DNA from: an uncultured Gemmatimonadota bacterium
Lineage (GTDB): Bacteria > Gemmatimonadota > Gemmatimonadetes > Gemmatimonadales > Gemmatimonadaceae
Length of the DNA: 54,225 bases
Reading direction: 5' to 3'
Assembly (NCBI GenBank): GCA_903882745.1
Contig: CAIRYG010000006.1
Coordinates: forward strand, 1 to 54,225
Shown: positions 14,736 through 22,198 of the stretch, in pieces
Position numbering within the stretch: position 1 is the stretch's first letter
Layout of the letters: each line of letters opens with the position of its first letter
Position numbers and translations under genes: made by a program
The notes under the pieces: model-generated
The model's input: the letters and a program-made list of their open reading frames with translations, nothing else
What the model was told of the DNA's origin: nothing
The model's database searches: none

Positions 14736-17054
14736 CTAGAAGTGCACCACCTCGAGGCCCACGCGCAGGGTGCGCGGCAACCCAAGCGAGTAGATCGGAG
14801 CGGCCGTCGTGCCGGAGATCGTCACGTAGTACGGACGATCAAAGACATTTTCGACCGACACGAAGAGATTCACGTCACCCAAGATGTGGCGCTGGGCGCT
14901 GAAGTCCACGACACCAAAGTCAGGAATCGTGAAGCTGTTGCCGAGCGTGGTGTTTGTGCTTTCGTAGCGCCCCAACACCGTGAAGGTGCCGATGTCGCGG
15001 TTGTCGTACGTGATGCGCGCCGTGCCACGCTGCTGCGGTACGCGGCCGATTCGTGCACCAACGAACACCAACGCCGTGGGCGCTGTCGGGCCCAGATCGA
15101 CCACCCGGGCGTCGTCGTAGTTGCCGCTGAGGCCGATTTCCAGGTGACGGAGCGGACGCAGCGCGAGGTACACTTCGCCGCCGACACTCTTGGCCTTCTG
15201 CACGTTCTGCCGCTGGCGCGTGGTGACGCCCGACGTCGTGGAGAGGGTGACGAAGGTATTGAAATCCGTGTAGTTCGCCTGATAGATCGTGCCCTTCATC
15301 TGGAACCAATCAGCGGGCTGCCAGTCCATGCCGACTTCATAGCCCGTGGCGAACTCCGGCTTTAGATCCGGATTCGGAATGGAGATGGTCGTGCTCGACA
15401 CCTGCTTGCGATACAGCTCCGCAAGATTCGGCGCGCGGAATGCCTGATACAGCGCGGTGTGGAACGCGAGCGCCGGCGCGAGCTGATACTTCAATCCGAG
15501 GCGCGGGGAGAAGGCATCGCGCTTGGCGTCAGGGTAGTTCGTGGTGCCCGCGGCTTCGACCGCGTAGGCGCCGGTGTTGCTCCAGTGATCCACGCGGGCG
15601 CTTGCTTCAAAGCGCCATGCCGTCGCGAGCGACCAGAGCCCGCTCACATAGGCACCGCTCAGCGTCTCGACACCACCCGAGGTGATATGCGTCGTTGCGG
15701 CGTTCGCGGTGGTGTTGGCGTAATCCTGCTGATCAAAGAACCCAGACATCGAGCGGTAGTCAGCGCCCACGCTCAGGACGTCGGTGCCCAGGAGTCCCTT
15801 CTTGTTCCAGGTGGCAGAGGCGCCGCGATCATAGCTCGGGATGCGCGAGTAGCTGGTGCGACGTTCGTCGGCGCGTGTGACGGTGGCCACGGTCAGCAGC
15901 GTGGTGGAGTTGGTCGTTTCGCGCATCTCGCGATTCCACGCACGCACCGCGATCGCGGAGCCGTCCGCCGTGCGGTAGTTCAGTCCGCCGTCGGCCGCTC
16001 CATCGGTGCGGACCGCCTGACTGATCTTGGTTCCGAGGTGGCGGTCGTCGCCAAAGAGGTGGCCGGTCAGAAAGGCGTTGAACGTTGCGGACGGCGAATA
16101 CTCGAGCTTCGCCATCGCGTTCCGGCGGATGGACCAGGAATCGATGTCCACCGCGCCACGGTTCGCCGGCGCAATCAAGGTGTACCCGCCGCCCTCGGCG
16201 TAGTCGCCGGTGAGCGCCAAGTTGAGCGCACCAACAAGCGGCACGCCAACTGACGCGAAGCCGTGACGCGCGTTGCGGCTTCCGCCATCCAACGTGAAGC
16301 GATACGAGCCCGGGGCGATGGGCCGCGAGAAGAAACTGATTACACCACCCATGGCGCCGTTGCCGTACAGGCTCGACCCGCCGCCCTCAAGCACTTCGAC
16401 GCGCTCGACACTGCCCTTGGGCATCCGATCCCAGTCGATCCACTCGCCCCAGGCGTCGTTGAGCGGAATGCCGTCGACGAGCACCGTGGTGCGTCCTTCG
16501 TCGACGCCGCGGATCGACACGATCTGTGCCGTGCCCCCCACCGTGCTGCTGGTACGGGCGAGCTCAACACCAGGAATCTCGCGGAGCATGTCCTGCACCG
16601 TGCTCGCCGGTGAGGTCCGCACCTGTTCGGCAGACAGCGTGTTCACGGTGCCGGCCACCTTGTGGGCGTCGTCGGACGACCCGCTCGCCGTCACGAACAC
16701 ACCGGACAGCATGATCGAGCCTTTCTTGAGCTTGGCGTCGTAGGTCGTGGTTCCGGTGGCAATCGTGACGGCCTGGCGCAGCGCATCGTGCCCAATCGCG
16801 CTCACGGTAATCTCCACCGTACCGACGGGGAGATCCTTGAGTTGATACGCGCCGTTGGCGTCAGTCACCGCCACGCGCACCGGCAGTCCGCTGGCGACGC
16901 GCGCGCCCGCAATCGGCGCACCGCCTGCCGCGGCCGTGATCACACCCTTGAGGGCGCCACGATCCTGCGCGAGCAGGGCGAGCGGAGCACAGGCGATCAA
17001 GCCAAGCCACATGGCAATCGCGCGAAGTTTGCGGTGCAGAAGTTTGCGGTGCAT
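14736..17054 (-). CDS. TonB-dependent outer-membrane receptor
   Basis: A 772-residue receptor. The signal peptide ends ALLAQ. A carboxypeptidase-regulatory-like domain (GVITAAAGGAPIAGARV...) follows near 25-100, then the plug (MLREIPGVELART, VSIRGVDEGRTTVLVDGIP, SVERVEVLEGGGSSLYGNGA) to about residue 260. A 22-strand-type barrel ends LPRTLRVGLEVVHF. The architecture is that of siderophore, vitamin or metal receptors rather than SusC. ATG at 17054 has AGAGG eight bases upstream. The N-terminus contains a short in-frame duplication (HRKLLHRKL). It is the last gene of a minus-strand run starting with cytochromes and a molybdoenzyme, 47 bases after the permease, which hints at a shared regulon. 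The substrate is not readable from sequence. Confidence 0.9.
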   Translation of the reverse strand: MHRKLLHRKLRAIAMWLGLIACAPLALLAQDRGALKGVITAAAGGAPIAGARVASGLPVRVAVTDANGAYQLKDLPVGTVEITVSAIGHDALRQAVTIATGTTTYDAKLKKGSIMLSGVFVTASGSSDDAHKVAGTVNTLSAEQVRTSPASTVQDMLREIPGVELARTSSTVGGTAQIVSIRGVDEGRTTVLVDGIPLNDAWGEWIDWDRMPKGSVERVEVLEGGGSSLYGNGAMGGVISFFSRPIAPGSYRFTLDGGSRNARHGFASVGVPLVGALNLALTGDYAEGGGYTLIAPANRGAVDIDSWSIRRNAMAKLEYSPSATFNAFLTGHLFGDDRHLGTKISQAVRTDGAADGGLNYRTADGSAIAVRAWNREMRETTNSTTLLTVATVTRADERRTSYSRIPSYDRGASATWNKKGLLGTDVLSVGADYRSMSGFFDQQDYANTTANAATTHITSGGVETLSGAYVSGLWSLATAWRFEASARVDHWSNTGAYAVEAAGTTNYPDAKRDAFSPRLGLKYQLAPALAFHTALYQAFRAPNLAELYRKQVSSTTISIPNPDLKPEFATGYEVGMDWQPADWFQMKGTIYQANYTDFNTFVTLSTTSGVTTRQRQNVQKAKSVGGEVYLALRPLRHLEIGLSGNYDDARVVDLGPTAPTALVFVGARIGRVPQQRGTARITYDNRDIGTFTVLGRYESTNTTLGNSFTIPDFGVVDFSAQRHILGDVNLFVSVENVFDRPYYVTISGTTAAPIYSLGLPRTLRVGLEVVHF

Positions 17055-17101
17055 CAGAAGGCCTCTGAGGTTGGAAGTCCCAATCTCCAGGCCGTCACGC
17101 G

Positions 17102-18424
17102 TCAACTCACACGCCGCGCTCGCCAGAAGATCGCAATCATGAGCAGCGGCCACGCCAGAAAGAACAGAAAAGCGGCGTACCGCGGCTCAGAGTTCATGGA
17201 ATATCCATAATACGTCGACTCGGCGCCAGTCGTTGGCTGCTCTTTTCCTGCCAGGCGCAAGACGGTCTCGACCACGATATTGTCGATCGTCGAACGTTCC
17301 ATAACTCGCTTCCCTGCAAGCGAATACCAGATTTCTCCGTAGGCGGAATCGGGGTGCGCAAACAGCCCCGTCCGGCCGCCACCACCACGCTGTACGAATC
17401 GTGTCTTTACGACACGCTCCATGCGCGCCAGAACCCCTCGGCGAAGATCCGCGAGACGCGGGTCCTCGGGGGCGAGGTGGGCCTCCACCGTGAGCTCCCC
17501 TGAAATCGAGCGCAACGCCGACGAGACCTCCGGGCTGAACGAATGGCGCTGGTCCTCGGACAGATCCCAGCTCCACGGGAGTCGCGATGCCAGGCCCACA
17601 AGCAGCACGGCCACCACAAGCGCGCCGGCGCTCGAACGAAGCCGCGCCTGCACGCGCCGCCCCGGCACCGACCAGATCATCGCCGCCACGAGCCCGCTCG
17701 CAAGCACCGCCACCAACACCACCACGGTGCTCGCGCGCACCAGCCCTTGCTCAAACTGCCGAAGCGCCGCCGCTGGGCCGAACGCGGCGAACTGTTCGGC
17801 AATACCACCACTCGTCGCGGCAATGAAGTCGAGCGCCCACAGCCCGACGGTCACCGCGAGCGTCGCGACCGCGGCCGTGGCCGGCTGCGGCGCGATGCAG
17901 GCAAGTGCGGCCGCTATTCCCACCGAGATCCCCGCACGCAATAGATGCCCGGCGAGCAACGTCACGAGCTCGGCGCCATGCACATGCCCGCCATACGAAC
18001 GCCACAACACCACCGCGAGGAGTCCGGGCACGAGCGCCACGAGCCAGGCGGCGAACAGTGCCGTGGCCTTCACGACGATCATCGTGCGCGTGCTCACACG
18101 GGACTGCACGAGCAACGACCAGGCCCCCGAGGCGCGTTCGGCTCCAAACGTGCGAATCACCACGAAGGGGAGCAACAGCGTCGCCGCCAGATCGTACGCC
18201 CCGAAGGTGGGCACGAGAATCCCATCGAGGGGCGAGAGCCCCTGCGTGAGCGCCGCCGCACCACCGCCAGCACCACTCATTTCCGCGTACGTCTGCACCG
18301 CCGTGATAAAGGCGTGCCCCACCAGCAACCCCACCGCAATCAGCAACAGCCCGAACGCGCGCGAGAGCAGCAGCTCGCGCACCTCCTTTCGCCACAGCGC
18401 GCCGAGTGCATTAGGTGAGCGCAA
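17102..18424 (-). CDS. ABC-2 type permease fused to a Gld-type auxiliary domain
   Basis: A 440-residue membrane protein translated from TTG at 18424. The first ~270 residues carry about six transmembrane segments (for example FGLLLIAVGLLVGHAF, LLLPFVVIRTFGAERASGAW, AGISVGIAAALACIA). The EYxxG-like FGAERASG segment is typical of ABC-2/GldF permeases. A helix near 285-300 leads into a periplasmic stretch beginning WSWDLSEDQRHSFSPEV, which matches the start of the GldG/ABC_transp_aux domain (Asp-Leu-Thr...SLSpeT), and a final helix (FLFFLAWPLLMIAIF) ends the protein. No ATG fits; the TTG has an excellent GAGGAGG six bases upstream, inside the end of the ATPase gene, giving a 14-base overlap. Pairs with the upstream ATPase; cargo unknown. 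Confidence 0.8.
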   Translation of the reverse strand: MRSPNALGALWRKEVRELLLSRAFGLLLIAVGLLVGHAFITAVQTYAEMSGAGGGAAALTQGLSPLDGILVPTFGAYDLAATLLLPFVVIRTFGAERASGAWSLLVQSRVSTRTMIVVKATALFAAWLVALVPGLLAVVLWRSYGGHVHGAELVTLLAGHLLRAGISVGIAAALACIAPQPATAAVATLAVTVGLWALDFIAATSGGIAEQFAAFGPAAALRQFEQGLVRASTVVVLVAVLASGLVAAMIWSVPGRRVQARLRSSAGALVVAVLLVGLASRLPWSWDLSEDQRHSFSPEVSSALRSISGELTVEAHLAPEDPRLADLRRGVLARMERVVKTRFVQRGGGGRTGLFAHPDSAYGEIWYSLAGKRVMERSTIDNIVVETVLRLAGKEQPTTGAESTYYGYSMNSEPRYAAFLFFLAWPLLMIAIFWRARRVS

Positions 18425-19118
18425 GAAACACCTCCTCAATCCCGCCCTCGGGACGACCCGAGCGGTGGCGCAAATCTTCGAGCGTTCCCATCGCGACGGT
18501 GCGCCCGGCGTCAAGCAGCACCAGATCATCACAGGTGCGTGCGGCGTCCGTCAGCTGGTGAATCGAGAGCACCAAGCCACGCCCGCGCTCCGCGTGCGTG
18601 CGCAACAGCGCCGCCACATCGCGGACCTGCCGCAGATCGAGCCCATCAAACGGTTCGTCGAGCAGCAGGAACGGGTGGGGCGTGAGCAGTCCCAACGCAA
18701 TCAACAATCGCTTCCCCTGCCCCTTGCTCAGCGCACCCACTCGCTGCGTGCGCAGCGCGGTGAGCAGCAGCGCGTCGTGCAGCTCGGCCACGAGCGTCGG
18801 CGGGGCACCATGCACCGCCGCAAAAAAACTCAGCACCTGCGCCACCGATTGATCGACCCACGGGCGCGCGCCGTCGGGCACAAGAAACACCGAGGTCGCA
18901 TGGCGCGTCGCACCGGTCGGCACGCCATCCATCGTCACCGTGCCGCTGTCTGGTTCGTCGAGCCCCGCCACGCAGGCCAGCAGCGTCGACTTCCCCGCGC
19001 CGTTGGGACCAATCAGCCCGGTGACACGCCCCGTCTCCGCGCGCAGCTCGGCGCCGCGCAACGCCTCAATCACGCCGAAACGGCGCGTGATGGCGGTGGC
19101 GTGCAGAACGTGCGGCAT
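18411..19118 (-). CDS. ABC transporter ATP-binding protein (ABC-2 exporter type)
   Basis: A 235-residue ATPase. Walker A is GPNGAGKST near residue 38. The signature is an atypical LSKGQGKRL, Walker B is FLLLDEPFDGLD and the switch His is in SIHQ. The divergent signature resembles NatA/CcmA/GldA-like exporters. It ends GGIEEVFLALT, as many drug-export ATPases do, and the code for these last residues also carries the ribosome binding site and TTG start of the permease gene. It begins 23 bases after the cytochrome c gene and appears to belong to the same transcript. Confidence 0.9.
   Translation of the reverse strand: MPHVLHATAITRRFGVIEALRGAELRAETGRVTGLIGPNGAGKSTLLACVAGLDEPDSGTVTMDGVPTGATRHATSVFLVPDGARPWVDQSVAQVLSFFAAVHGAPPTLVAELHDALLLTALRTQRVGALSKGQGKRLLIALGLLTPHPFLLLDEPFDGLDLRQVRDVAALLRTHAERGRGLVLSIHQLTDAARTCDDLVLLDAGRTVAMGTLEDLRHRSGRPEGGIEEVFLALT
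18431..18437 (-). promoter_or_regulatory. Ribosome binding site that fixes a TTG start
   Basis: GAGGAGG on the minus strand lies six bases before TTG at 18424 and inside the ATPase coding sequence. It decides the permease start, for which no ATG or well-placed GTG exists. Confidence 0.7.
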
Positions 19119-19141
19119 TCCTCGGCGGCTATGAGCGATCG

Positions 19142-19738
19142 TTAGCGAACAGTGCCGCCGCCGCGCCGATCGTCGGGCACGAAGTGTCCGGCCGCCGGCA
19201 TCTTCACCTGCATCAATGACGCCGAGTCGAGCACGGCGGTCGCCGGAAGCAATCCATTGGCGGAGAGCAAATGCGCGGTGAGGGCGTAGACCTCATCGTT
19301 GGTCAGCGAGCCCGGCGCGGTGTGCGGCATCGCGCGACGGATGTAGTCGAACAACGTGGTGGCGTTCGACCAGTAGTTGCCGATCGTCTTCGCGATTTTG
19401 GCGTCCTTGGCGAACCCAAATTTTTCGCCCGCGGAATCCCGGCCGACAATCGCCGGATACGCCGGGGGCATCCCTTCGCCCTTCGGACCGTGGCACTGCG
19501 CGCATTTTGTGGCGTAGATCGTAGCGCCGTCACTCACACTGCCTTTGCCCGCGGGCAGCCCTGCGCCGTCGGGGCCGACATCGATGTCGATGGCGGCGAT
19601 CTCTTGCGACGTGGCCGCGCGGCCAATGCCGTAGCGCGCGGGAGTGTCGCCACCCGGCTTTCCACCGCATGCGGCCAGCACGAGGAGCGCTGCCGGCACC
19701 ACACTACGGCGGAGACTGTAGCTCTTGATCGCGCGCAT
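19142..19738 (-). CDS. Monoheme cytochrome c lipoprotein
   Basis: A 198-residue periplasmic electron carrier. The signal ends in a lipobox (LVLAAC, Cys24). A single class I heme motif CAQCH is at 79-83, followed by GPKGEG typical of SoxX/SoxD-like cytochromes. RRAMPHTAPGSLTNDEVYALTAHLL supplies the axial Met and the C-terminal helix. The start codon lies two bases after the stop of the SoxC-like gene, so the two are co-translated. It is the probable electron acceptor of the molybdoenzyme. The same MPxTAPGSLT segment occurs in the diheme cytochrome upstream, suggesting the two are related. Confidence 0.88.
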   Translation of the reverse strand: MRAIKSYSLRRSVVPAALLVLAACGGKPGGDTPARYGIGRAATSQEIAAIDIDVGPDGAGLPAGKGSVSDGATIYATKCAQCHGPKGEGMPPAYPAIVGRDSAGEKFGFAKDAKIAKTIGNYWSNATTLFDYIRRAMPHTAPGSLTNDEVYALTAHLLSANGLLPATAVLDSASLMQVKMPAAGHFVPDDRRGGGTVR

Positions 19739-19740
19739 GC

Positions 19741-21015
19741 TCAGCTCTCCCCGTGGAAGGTGATGGCGCCGTCGGCGGCAACTCGCCACCCGTAAATCGG
19801 ATTGAAATGATAGTCCGTTCCCTTCCCACGCACTTCAATGAGCTTCGCACGGGTGGGCTGCACGTAGCCCGTCTCGTCGGTTGCGCGAGAGAGCAGCACC
19901 TGTTCGCGTCCCTTCCACTCCCACATATACGCGAAGCGCACGTGCGCCTTGGGGAGCGACGGTCCCTGCAACTCGGCCTCGTGCCAATTCTTTCCGTTGT
20001 CGGTACTGACCTCGACCTTCGCGATGCGACCGCGACCACTCCAGGCGAGCCCGCTAATCGGGTTCCACCCCTTGGTGATCGTGCGCGGCGCGCACGGCGA
20101 CGTAATCACTGACTTCGCATCCATCTCGAAACTGAACTGCCGCGCAATGCCACCCGGGAGCGGATCGGTGTACTTGGCCGTCTCCCACCGGGTCATCCAC
20201 GGCCGCATCCCCACTTCAAGGCGGCGCAACCATTTCACGTTCGCGTTCCCTTCGTAGCCGGGGAGCAACAATCGCATCGGGTATCCCTGCTCCGGACGCA
20301 GCGGCTCGCCGTTCTGCGCCCACACCACCAACGCATCGTCGTAGGCTTTGGGCATCGGGATGCTGCGCGCGAGCAGGCAGGCGTCGCCCCCTTCGGCAAG
20401 GAACCACTGCGCTTCGCTGCGGGCGCCGGCTTCTTTCATGATGTCGGCCACGCGAACGCCGGTCCACTCCGAGTTGCTCGTCATGCCAGCAATCTTCTGC
20501 GGCGTGAGATCAGGCTTCGGATCGCGGTAGGCACCCCGTCCATTGCCGGAGCACTCCACAAAATAGACACGCGTCACCTGCGGAAAGCGCCGGAGATCCT
20601 CCACGGTGAACGACATCGGGCGCTCCACCATTCCGTGCACGGTCAACGTGTGCCGCGCGGGATCCAGAAGCGGAATGCCGGCGTGGTGGCGCTCAAAGTG
20701 CAAATCCGACGGCGTGATTGTCCCCGTCAAATCCTGCAACGGTGTGAACGACGTCCCGGTCACTTCGCCCGTCGGTGTGCGCGATGCCGTCACGAACCGG
20801 GAGCGGGTGCCCACCGGCGACGTTGGCGCGCCCAGCAGTTTCGTGGCGTCCTCAGGGATCGGCACTAGGGGCGGCACTACGTGCGCCAAGGCCTGTGCCT
20901 GCGACCGCGCGACCGCCGGGAGGCCAACCAACGCGGCCCCACCTGCGACCGCTGCCCCGAGCAATAAATCGCGTCGGGTGAGGGCGGCGCCGTCTTTCTG
21001 CTCCGGATCAGTCAT
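19741..21015 (-). CDS. SoxC/SorA-like sulfite oxidase family molybdoenzyme
   Basis: A 424-residue Tat-exported molybdopterin enzyme, probably a sulfite dehydrogenase. A twin-arginine signal (LTRRDLLLGAAVAGGAAL) spans 12-30. The sulfite oxidase core contains VYFVECSGNGR with Cys155, the Mo ligand, and GxRVADIMKEAG. A Mo-co dimerisation domain (ISGLAWSGRGRIAKVEVSTDNGKNW) lies near 330-355. The internal order and the extended N-terminal part resemble SoxC more than SorA. It overlaps the diheme cytochrome gene by eight bases and is followed by a monoheme cytochrome, the expected redox partners of the SoxCD/SorAB type. No soxXYZAB genes are in the window, so a full thiosulfate pathway cannot be claimed. 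Confidence 0.86.
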   Translation of the reverse strand: MTDPEQKDGAALTRRDLLLGAAVAGGAALVGLPAVARSQAQALAHVVPPLVPIPEDATKLLGAPTSPVGTRSRFVTASRTPTGEVTGTSFTPLQDLTGTITPSDLHFERHHAGIPLLDPARHTLTVHGMVERPMSFTVEDLRRFPQVTRVYFVECSGNGRGAYRDPKPDLTPQKIAGMTSNSEWTGVRVADIMKEAGARSEAQWFLAEGGDACLLARSIPMPKAYDDALVVWAQNGEPLRPEQGYPMRLLLPGYEGNANVKWLRRLEVGMRPWMTRWETAKYTDPLPGGIARQFSFEMDAKSVITSPCAPRTITKGWNPISGLAWSGRGRIAKVEVSTDNGKNWHEAELQGPSLPKAHVRFAYMWEWKGREQVLLSRATDETGYVQPTRAKLIEVRGKGTDYHFNPIYGWRVAADGAITFHGES

Positions 21016-22018
21016 GTGCAGCTCCACGGGCAGTGCGCCCGATACGCGTGGGCGCGGGAACGAGCGCACCCTGTGGGTTGCCGCGCGGCACGAGTCGCGC
21101 GGGTGGGTTGAACGCGGCATGTCCCTTCGTGGCATACGGGACATCGCGTGGCGCGCCACCAAGGGGCCAGTCACCGTCCTTGCCGGGTGAGTCGGGACGT
21201 TCGTGCGAGTTGATGAACGCCGCAACGTCAAAGGCTTGCTGCGTGGTCAACGATCCTGGAGCGGTCTGCGGCATGTTGTGCGAAATAAAGCTCGCCGCCC
21301 GTTCCACCCGTGCCATCGACGCGCCAATCGAATACGACTTGGCCCCCCATAGTGCAGGAATCGCTCCCGAGCCAGCCCCGTCCTTTTGATGGCAGACAAT
21401 GCAACTGGTCTCAAAAACGACGCGACCGCGCGCGGTGTCGCCGGCGAGCGTGTCCTTCATTGCCAGCAGCCCGTCAGCGCCCATCACCTTGGCACCGATG
21501 GGCACCCCCTTCGAGATAAACGCCAGATAGGCGAGAATATCTTCCATCTCGCGGCTATCTGAGGGAATGGCATTACCCGCGAGCGAACGGGTGAAGCAAT
21601 AATTCACACGATCGGCGAGTGCGATCACAGCGCCCGATCGCGTCAGATACTTGGGGAACCGCGCATGCGCGCCCGTGAGCGGCGCGGCCGTCGCTTTGCG
21701 CCCGTCCAGCTCGTGACAGCTCGTGCAGCGCAAGCTTGAGGTCGCATACGTCGGCAGGCTCTCGGGGGTAAAACGGAGCAAGGCGAGCCCACGGCGGATC
21801 GAGGCACCGAGCGAATCGTTGGGAATCTCGGCTTCCGACGGCGGGGCCCAGGCGGCGGCATCAAAGCTCTGGTGCGCTTTGGCCGGGGCGGAGCGGGAAC
21901 AGCCGATTCCCACCACCAGACACACCGCCATTGCCGTCGATTGTACGACGGACAACGCACGTGTGCGGGAGCGGGACTCGGCGACACCGGTCCGAGGCGT
22001 AGTGGTTGGCGGCAACAT
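21008..22018 (-). CDS. Diheme cytochrome c, likely partner of the SoxC-like enzyme
   Basis: A 336-residue periplasmic protein with two class I heme sites, CTSCH at 98-102 and CIVCH at 206-210. The second domain contains NMPQTAPGSLTTQQAFDVAAFI with the presumed Met ligand. The N-terminus is unusual: about 28 polar residues precede a hydrophobic stretch (MAVCLVVGIGC) ending in a lipobox at Cys40, so a start at the Met30 codon is possible; the ATG at 22018 is kept as the longest sensible start. SoxD proteins are also diheme cytochromes paired with SoxC, which fits the eight-base overlap with the next gene. First gene of the minus-strand run. Confidence 0.85.
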   Translation of the reverse strand: MLPPTTTPRTGVAESRSRTRALSVVQSTAMAVCLVVGIGCSRSAPAKAHQSFDAAAWAPPSEAEIPNDSLGASIRRGLALLRFTPESLPTYATSSLRCTSCHELDGRKATAAPLTGAHARFPKYLTRSGAVIALADRVNYCFTRSLAGNAIPSDSREMEDILAYLAFISKGVPIGAKVMGADGLLAMKDTLAGDTARGRVVFETSCIVCHQKDGAGSGAIPALWGAKSYSIGASMARVERAASFISHNMPQTAPGSLTTQQAFDVAAFINSHERPDSPGKDGDWPLGGAPRDVPYATKGHAAFNPPARLVPRGNPQGALVPAPTRIGRTARGAAHD

Positions 22019-22198
22019 CTCGGCAAAGATACCGGATGGGGACTCCGGCGCCACCCTTGGTGGCCGCGCATCCACCACAACCTGCCGAGAGGGCTGGCGC
22101 AACCGAGGCCAAGACCAGCACTTTCCAGAGACTCCGCGTTTTAGTAAACAGTTCGTACAGCGCTCACGCGTCACCGTCTCACCCCCCATTCCCCCTCT

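Noticed and set aside
14736-22018. Nitrous-oxide (nos) type cluster
   Set aside because: The cytochrome plus ABC layout recalls nosFY neighbourhoods, but there is no nosZ, nosD or nosL, and the central enzyme has the sulfite oxidase Cys motif.
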